A DNA stretch of 17,011 bases from Polynucleobacter meluiroseus (GTDB taxonomy: Bacteria; Pseudomonadota; Gammaproteobacteria; Burkholderiales; Burkholderiaceae), in NCBI GenBank assembly GCA_945867755.1, contig CAMBJN010000013.1, positions 1-17,011 on the forward strand. The letters run 5' to 3'. Positions 13,354 to 17,011 of this stretch are shown here, piece after piece. Made by a program: the position numbers and the translations under genes. The stretch's first letter is position 1. Every line of letters starts with the position of its first letter. The notes beneath the pieces were generated by a model that had not been told where the DNA came from, ran no database searches, and saw nothing but the letters and a program-made list of their open reading frames with translations.

Positions 13354-13364
13354 AGCTTGGTGTT

Positions 13365-14483
13365 TTACCGCTGACCAAACATCATTTGTCTTGTGATGCT
13401 TTGCTTAAGAGGGCTGAGCAATTGAAGACTGGATAGTGCAATACCTCGCCCCCAGATCACTGGCTTTAGTTTTGAAGTAAAAACTCTGGCCAAAAAGTCG
13501 GTTGTGCCAATCGTGGCTTTTCGATCTTTTTTGCGAAGTTGTTCGTATTTTTCAAGTGCTAGATAAACATCATTTTCGTCGCACAGCACATCAGCCAAAG
13601 TGTGGGCATCTCTCAAGCCTAAATTAAGACCTTGGCCAGCAACCGGGTGCATGGTTTGCGCTGCATTACCGATCCAGACCTCGTGTCTATCAATGATCTT
13701 TTTTCTGGCGTTTAAGCCCAGTTGGTAACTTCTTAGTTCTGTAGCATCGATGAATGTGCCAGCGCGGGATCCGAACGCTTCTTGTAATTCTTTGATGAAG
13801 GTGGTTTTATCAAGTTGCAGACGTCGCTCGGTGGATGCTGGACTGCCGCACCATACTAAATTGAGATATTCAGCGCCTTGGTGGTTTGGAAGTAGGGCAA
13901 GCGGACCTTCGTCGGTGAATCGCTCCCAGGCCATGTTGTGATTCACTTGATTTGTTTTGACCCAACCAACAATCGCACTTTGTTGATAGTCACGATAAAT
14001 CTCTTGCCACTCTTGTTGTTTAAAAAGACCGCCTTCAGCATGAACAACAACATCGCCGAGATGCTCATAATTCAATTGATCATTGGCTTGATTGAAGTGC
14101 CATTGAAAGTTCGGTGATTGATCAGCTATTTTTTTCAAGGCTTGCCTAAGAGCCAGATGAATGTCTGCATAGCGAACAATGTGCCCAAGAGCTTCTTGTT
14201 GTAACTCTTCTCTTCTCACGATGGCTTTGCCAAAGTGGCCTCTGTGAGAAATATGAATTGTGTGAATGGCGGGAGAGGGTGTTGGCCAAGCATTGATTGT
14301 TTTGAGCAGTAAATGACTGCCTTGAGAAACAGCGATGCCACGACTGTCACCTTGCTTAATTAAATCATCAGATTCAGGCATGCGATCAAACAGATGCAAG
14401 TGCGCATCTGGTTGCTTACTCAATATCCAATTCGCACACGCTAAACCTACTGGGCCTGCACCGATGATGGCAATTTTTTTCAT
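13365..14483 (-). CDS. ubiH: Ubiquinone-biosynthesis FAD monooxygenase, UbiH-type
   Basis: This is a flavoprotein hydroxylase of the UbiH/UbiF/UbiI/COQ6 family, acting on the ubiquinone ring in aerobic synthesis. The 372 residues begin with the FAD-binding GAGPVG at 8-13, have WERFTDEGPLALLPN at 186-200 (family segment), and IGNAAQTMHPVAGQGLNLGLRDAH at 271-294. The Asn in GNAAQT is characteristic of UbiH rather than the GDAAH of UbiF/UbiI. In E. coli, pepP and ubiH are adjacent in the same order, as here, which supports the name. The hydroxylation position remains inferred, since some betaproteobacteria use these enzymes with altered regioselectivity. The gene begins 22 nt after pepP. No intrinsic terminator follows it. 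Confidence 0.85.
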   Translation of the reverse strand: MKKIAIIGAGPVGLACANWILSKQPDAHLHLFDRMPESDDLIKQGDSRGIAVSQGSHLLLKTINAWPTPSPAIHTIHISHRGHFGKAIVRREELQQEALGHIVRYADIHLALRQALKKIADQSPNFQWHFNQANDQLNYEHLGDVVVHAEGGLFKQQEWQEIYRDYQQSAIVGWVKTNQVNHNMAWERFTDEGPLALLPNHQGAEYLNLVWCGSPASTERRLQLDKTTFIKELQEAFGSRAGTFIDATELRSYQLGLNARKKIIDRHEVWIGNAAQTMHPVAGQGLNLGLRDAHTLADVLCDENDVYLALEKYEQLRKKDRKATIGTTDFLARVFTSKLKPVIWGRGIALSSLQLLSPLKQSITRQMMFGQR

Positions 14484-14505
14484 GAATTTACTTGCGCTGC
14501 CCGCT

Positions 14506-15873
14506 TCACGACGCCTGTTTCATTAAGTACTCGATCTCATCAGCTTTGACTGGCACACCACGACTCATCAGTTCGCATTCACCGCTGGTGACCAAGGCAT
14601 CATCTTCAATCCGAATCCCAATATCCCAATACTGTGGATCCACGTCATCAGATTTGCGGATATATATACCTGGCTCAATGGTTAGAACCATATTTGGCTT
14701 AAGCGAACGCCAGGCTTTTGGTTCTGTTGAGCTGCCAGGCTCTCGATAGTTACCAACATCATGGACATCCATACCCAACCAATGACTGGTTCTGTGCATG
14801 TAAAAGCGTTGATAGGCTTTAGTCTCTAAGGCGTTATCAAGTCCACCAATGATTTTTTTATCAATCAGATTTAAATCAAGTAAACCCTGAGTGAGAATCT
14901 TTAAAGCAGCATCGTGAGGCGCTTGAAAATCAAAGCCCACCTTGGTGACCGCAACCGCTGCTTCTTGAGCTGCTAATACGATGTCATAGATGGCTCGTTG
15001 CGGCCCGGAGTATTTGCCGTTAACTGGAAATGTGCGCGTAATGTCTGAGGCGTAACCATCTAATTCACAGCCAGCATCAATCAAGCATAACTCACCATCT
15101 TTTAGTTCTGCATTGCCAGCGCGATGATGAAGGACGCAGGCATTGGCGCCGCCTGCAACAATGCTGTTGTAGGCAACACTTTGTGCGCCTGCGTTTCTGA
15201 ATGAATATAAAAGTGATGCTTCTAAGTGATATTCATGAAGACCGGGTTTAGATGCTTTCATGGCGCTGATATGACCATCCGCAGCAATCTTCCCAGCTGC
15301 GCGCATGATGGTGATTTCATGAGAATCTTTAAATAAACGCATTTCATGAATCATGGCTTCAACATCTTCGATTCTGTTGGGTGTGCTTGCACCTGAGCGA
15401 GACATACCTCTGACTTTTTGCAACCAATTTTTGAGTTGATTTTGCAACGGACCTTCGCTACCAAGTCTTCCGTAAATGGCTGGTTGATCGGCCAGAAAAT
15501 CAGGCATCAAATTGTCTAATTCATTTTGCGCAAATGCTTGGTCAACACCCAGTTGACTCGGGGCTGCTTCAGGTCCCAAGCGCCAACCATCCCAAATCTC
15601 ACGCTCTAAATCTTTGGGGCGACAAAAAATAATGGATTTGCTTGATTTCTTATTCACCATCATCACGAGCGTAGCGCCTGGTTCTGTGAATCCAGTCAAG
15701 TAGTACAAATCAGAATCATGACGATAGGGAAAGTCACTGTCCCGGTTTCTAAAGCATTCGGGTGCTGTTTCTAAAACTAATACGCCGCCATTACTTTTCG
15801 CAAGCATGATTTCTGCCAATCGCGCCCTTCGATCAGCGTAGATTTTTTTTGGGAAGTTATTCATTGTCGTCAT
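14506..15873 (-). CDS. pepP: Xaa-Pro aminopeptidase (aminopeptidase P)
   Basis: This cytoplasmic dinuclear manganese peptidase removes an N-terminal residue before proline. The 455 residues comprise an N-terminal AMP_N domain (FPYRHDSDLYYLTGF, 48-62) and the pita-bread catalytic domain. All five metal ligands are present: D266 in LIDAGCELDGYASDITR, D277 in the same block, H364 in HRTSHWLGMDVHDVG, E400 in LTIEPGIY and E423 in GIRIEDD. The ATG overlaps the murU stop in an ATGA arrangement, so translation is probably coupled; an ATG three codons further in is an alternative. ubiH follows after 22 nt. Confidence 0.97.
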   Translation of the reverse strand: MTTMNNFPKKIYADRRARLAEIMLAKSNGGVLVLETAPECFRNRDSDFPYRHDSDLYYLTGFTEPGATLVMMVNKKSSKSIIFCRPKDLEREIWDGWRLGPEAAPSQLGVDQAFAQNELDNLMPDFLADQPAIYGRLGSEGPLQNQLKNWLQKVRGMSRSGASTPNRIEDVEAMIHEMRLFKDSHEITIMRAAGKIAADGHISAMKASKPGLHEYHLEASLLYSFRNAGAQSVAYNSIVAGGANACVLHHRAGNAELKDGELCLIDAGCELDGYASDITRTFPVNGKYSGPQRAIYDIVLAAQEAAVAVTKVGFDFQAPHDAALKILTQGLLDLNLIDKKIIGGLDNALETKAYQRFYMHRTSHWLGMDVHDVGNYREPGSSTEPKAWRSLKPNMVLTIEPGIYIRKSDDVDPQYWDIGIRIEDDALVTSGECELMSRGVPVKADEIEYLMKQAS

Positions 15874-16580
15874 GATTTTTTGTTCATTTCAGCCAATCTT
15901 TCGGGGGTTCCAACATCGACCCATGGAGCGTTCAATAATTCACCTAAAACTTGGCCTTCATTCATGGCACGTCTCAAGATTGGAGCAAGTTTGGCAATTT
16001 CTCCTATCTTAATACTTTTAAGCAAATCTTGATGGTAGATGCCAGCTCCAGAAAAGGTCAGATTGGAGCCTTGTGAATCCTTGTCTTTTACTAAAGAGCC
16101 CTTTAGTTGAAAATCTCCCTGAGGGTTGTGATCAGGGTTCTCAACCAAAAAAAGATAAGCCAGAGTTGTTAAATCACCATCTCGTAATCGTTGAACAGTG
16201 CCTTGAATTTTTTCAAATGGAAAGCTTGGACAAAAAACATCCCCATTGATGGCAAAAAAGTAATCCTCCAGTTTCATCAGGCTCATACCTTGGCGCAAGC
16301 CACCAGCAGTTTCTAAAGCCGTTAGCTCTTTAGAAAATTGCACGTTCAATGCTGTGCGTTTGGTTTGAGAGAAATGCGCGACCACTTGCTCTCCCAACCA
16401 TGCATGGTTAACGACCACTTGGCAAAAGCCATTCTCTAAAAGACCGTCAATGTGCCAGTCAATCAACTTCTTACCTTGCACTTCAAGTAATGGTTTGGGG
16501 GTGTGATCGGTCAATGGGCGCATTCTTTCCCCTCGGCCTGCAGCCAATACCATGCAAGGAATAGAGGAGAGATTGGTCAT
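15870..16580 (-). CDS. murU: N-acetylmuramate alpha-1-phosphate uridylyltransferase (MurU)
   Basis: This nucleotidyltransferase converts MurNAc-1-phosphate and UTP to UDP-MurNAc in cell-wall recycling. The 236 residues show VLAAGRGERMRPLTDHTPKPLL at 11-32 (signature split here as the glycine-rich loop followed by the PKP lysine), ETAGG at 90-94, NGDVF at 112-116 with the metal-binding Asp, and a closing PWVDVGTPERL. On sequence alone it could be another sugar-nucleotide transferase (RmlA/GlmU type), but the short length and the kinase gene directly upstream reproduce the amgK-murU pair known from Pseudomonas putida. The start ATG overlaps the kinase stop by one base (TAATG). Confidence 0.9.
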   Translation of the reverse strand: MTNLSSIPCMVLAAGRGERMRPLTDHTPKPLLEVQGKKLIDWHIDGLLENGFCQVVVNHAWLGEQVVAHFSQTKRTALNVQFSKELTALETAGGLRQGMSLMKLEDYFFAINGDVFCPSFPFEKIQGTVQRLRDGDLTTLAYLFLVENPDHNPQGDFQLKGSLVKDKDSQGSNLTFSGAGIYHQDLLKSIKIGEIAKLAPILRRAMNEGQVLGELLNAPWVDVGTPERLAEMNKKS

Positions 16581-17011
16581 TAAAAAGTTAATCCGTCTGG
16601 ACGATCAATGCCTTCGATCGTATCTAAAAGCCGTAGAAGGGGTTTAAGCGCAATATATCTTTCGGCAACTTTTCTAGTGTATTTGAAAACCAATGGGATA
16701 TCTTTCAAAAAACCATCCTTACCATCACGGTGATAAAGGCGAGCAAAGACACCTAAAACCTTTAAATGCCTTTGTAGACCCATCCATTCAAAGTCACGAT
16801 AAAAGTCACCAAACTCAGAGGGTACTGGCAAGCCTGCTTTGCGAGCCTTGTCCCAGTAGCGAATGAGCCAGTCCATTTGTTCAGGCTCTTCCCATTCAAT
16901 GTACGCATCACGATACAAAGATGCCAAGTCATAAGTGATCGGTCCGTAGACGGCATCCTGAAAATCTAAGATACCTGGATTGTTGTTACCAGTCACCATC
17001 AGATTTCTACT
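16580..17011 (-). CDS. amgK: N-acetylmuramate/N-acetylglucosamine kinase AmgK, C-terminal part, 5' end outside the window
   Basis: The frame is open to the right edge, so the ATG at 16999 is internal; the first visible residues are SRNLMVTG. The kinase has the aminoglycoside phosphotransferase fold and phosphorylates MurNAc (and GlcNAc) at C1. SRN holds the conserved Asn of the catalytic loop, and GILDFQDAVYGPITYDLASL contains the DFQD metal-binding aspartate and the following family helix. The rest (GLQRHLKVLGVFARLYHRDGK) is the typical C-terminal helical region. It is followed by murU with a one-base overlap. The N-terminal ATP-binding lobe is not visible, so intactness cannot be checked. 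Confidence 0.88.
   Translation of the reverse strand, partial: SRNLMVTGNNNPGILDFQDAVYGPITYDLASLYRDAYIEWEEPEQMDWLIRYWDKARKAGLPVPSEFGDFYRDFEWMGLQRHLKVLGVFARLYHRDGKDGFLKDIPLVFKYTRKVAERYIALKPLLRLLDTIEGIDRPDGLTF

Noticed and set aside
13338..13354. The palindrome after ubiH as an intrinsic terminator
   Set aside because: Leftward it is followed by A residues, not a T-tract, and the arms are AT-rich; the Fis-site reading fits better.
1..17011. CRISPR arrays, transposons, phage genes, defence or toxin-antitoxin systems, tRNA genes
   Set aside because: I looked for repeats, integrase or transposase motifs and cloverleaf sequences and saw none; gene spacing is tight and the content is core metabolism.

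Overview
The window looks like a stretch of core chromosome from a low-GC betaproteobacterium of the Burkholderiaceae. The best guess is Polynucleobacter or a close relative. This is inferred from gene content and order (fis-purH-ruvCAB, pepP-ubiH-dusB-fis, rplM-rpsI-argC-erpA-anmK-tyrS), moderate AT-richness, and an RNase P RNA that reads like the Ralstonia/Alcaligenes type. No mobile element, phage gene, CRISPR array, tRNA or rRNA is visible. Nearly every gene is a recognisable housekeeping gene, and I see no undescribed multi-gene system.

Layout. Bases 1-5131 run rightward: the 3' part of a glycerate 2-kinase, pyrC, the RNase P RNA gene (rnpB), then, after a leftward OsmC-family gene and a 375-nt gene-free gap, rplM-rpsI, argC and erpA. 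The gap holds a likely promoter-plus-terminator unit for a ~100-nt RNA and the rplM leader. anmK (leftward) converges on erpA. tyrS and a histidine phosphatase gene run rightward and collide with ruvB, overlapping it by 46 bp. From 17011 down to 8193 all genes run leftward with tight spacing: amgK (cut by the window edge), murU, pepP, ubiH, dusB, fis, purH, ruvC, ruvA, ruvB. The only plausible internal breaks in that run are the ~60-bp spacer upstream of dusB and the 55-bp spacers upstream of purH and ruvB.

How the genes work together. amgK, murU and anmK are three steps of the MurNAc salvage route that returns cell-wall fragments to UDP-MurNAc. dusB-fis is a conserved pair, and its upstream spacer carries a perfect 15-bp Fis consensus palindrome next to an extended -10, which suggests Fis autoregulation. 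ruvC, ruvA and ruvB encode the complete Holliday-junction resolution machine. pyrC and purH serve pyrimidine and purine synthesis, argC arginine synthesis, ubiH ubiquinone synthesis, erpA Fe-S cluster delivery, and rplM, rpsI and tyrS translation.

Most worth checking: the candidate small RNA at 2478-2581, the Fis operator at 13339-13353, the RNase P RNA with a P12 reduced to about 4 bp, and the tandem duplication in the ruvA-ruvB spacer.
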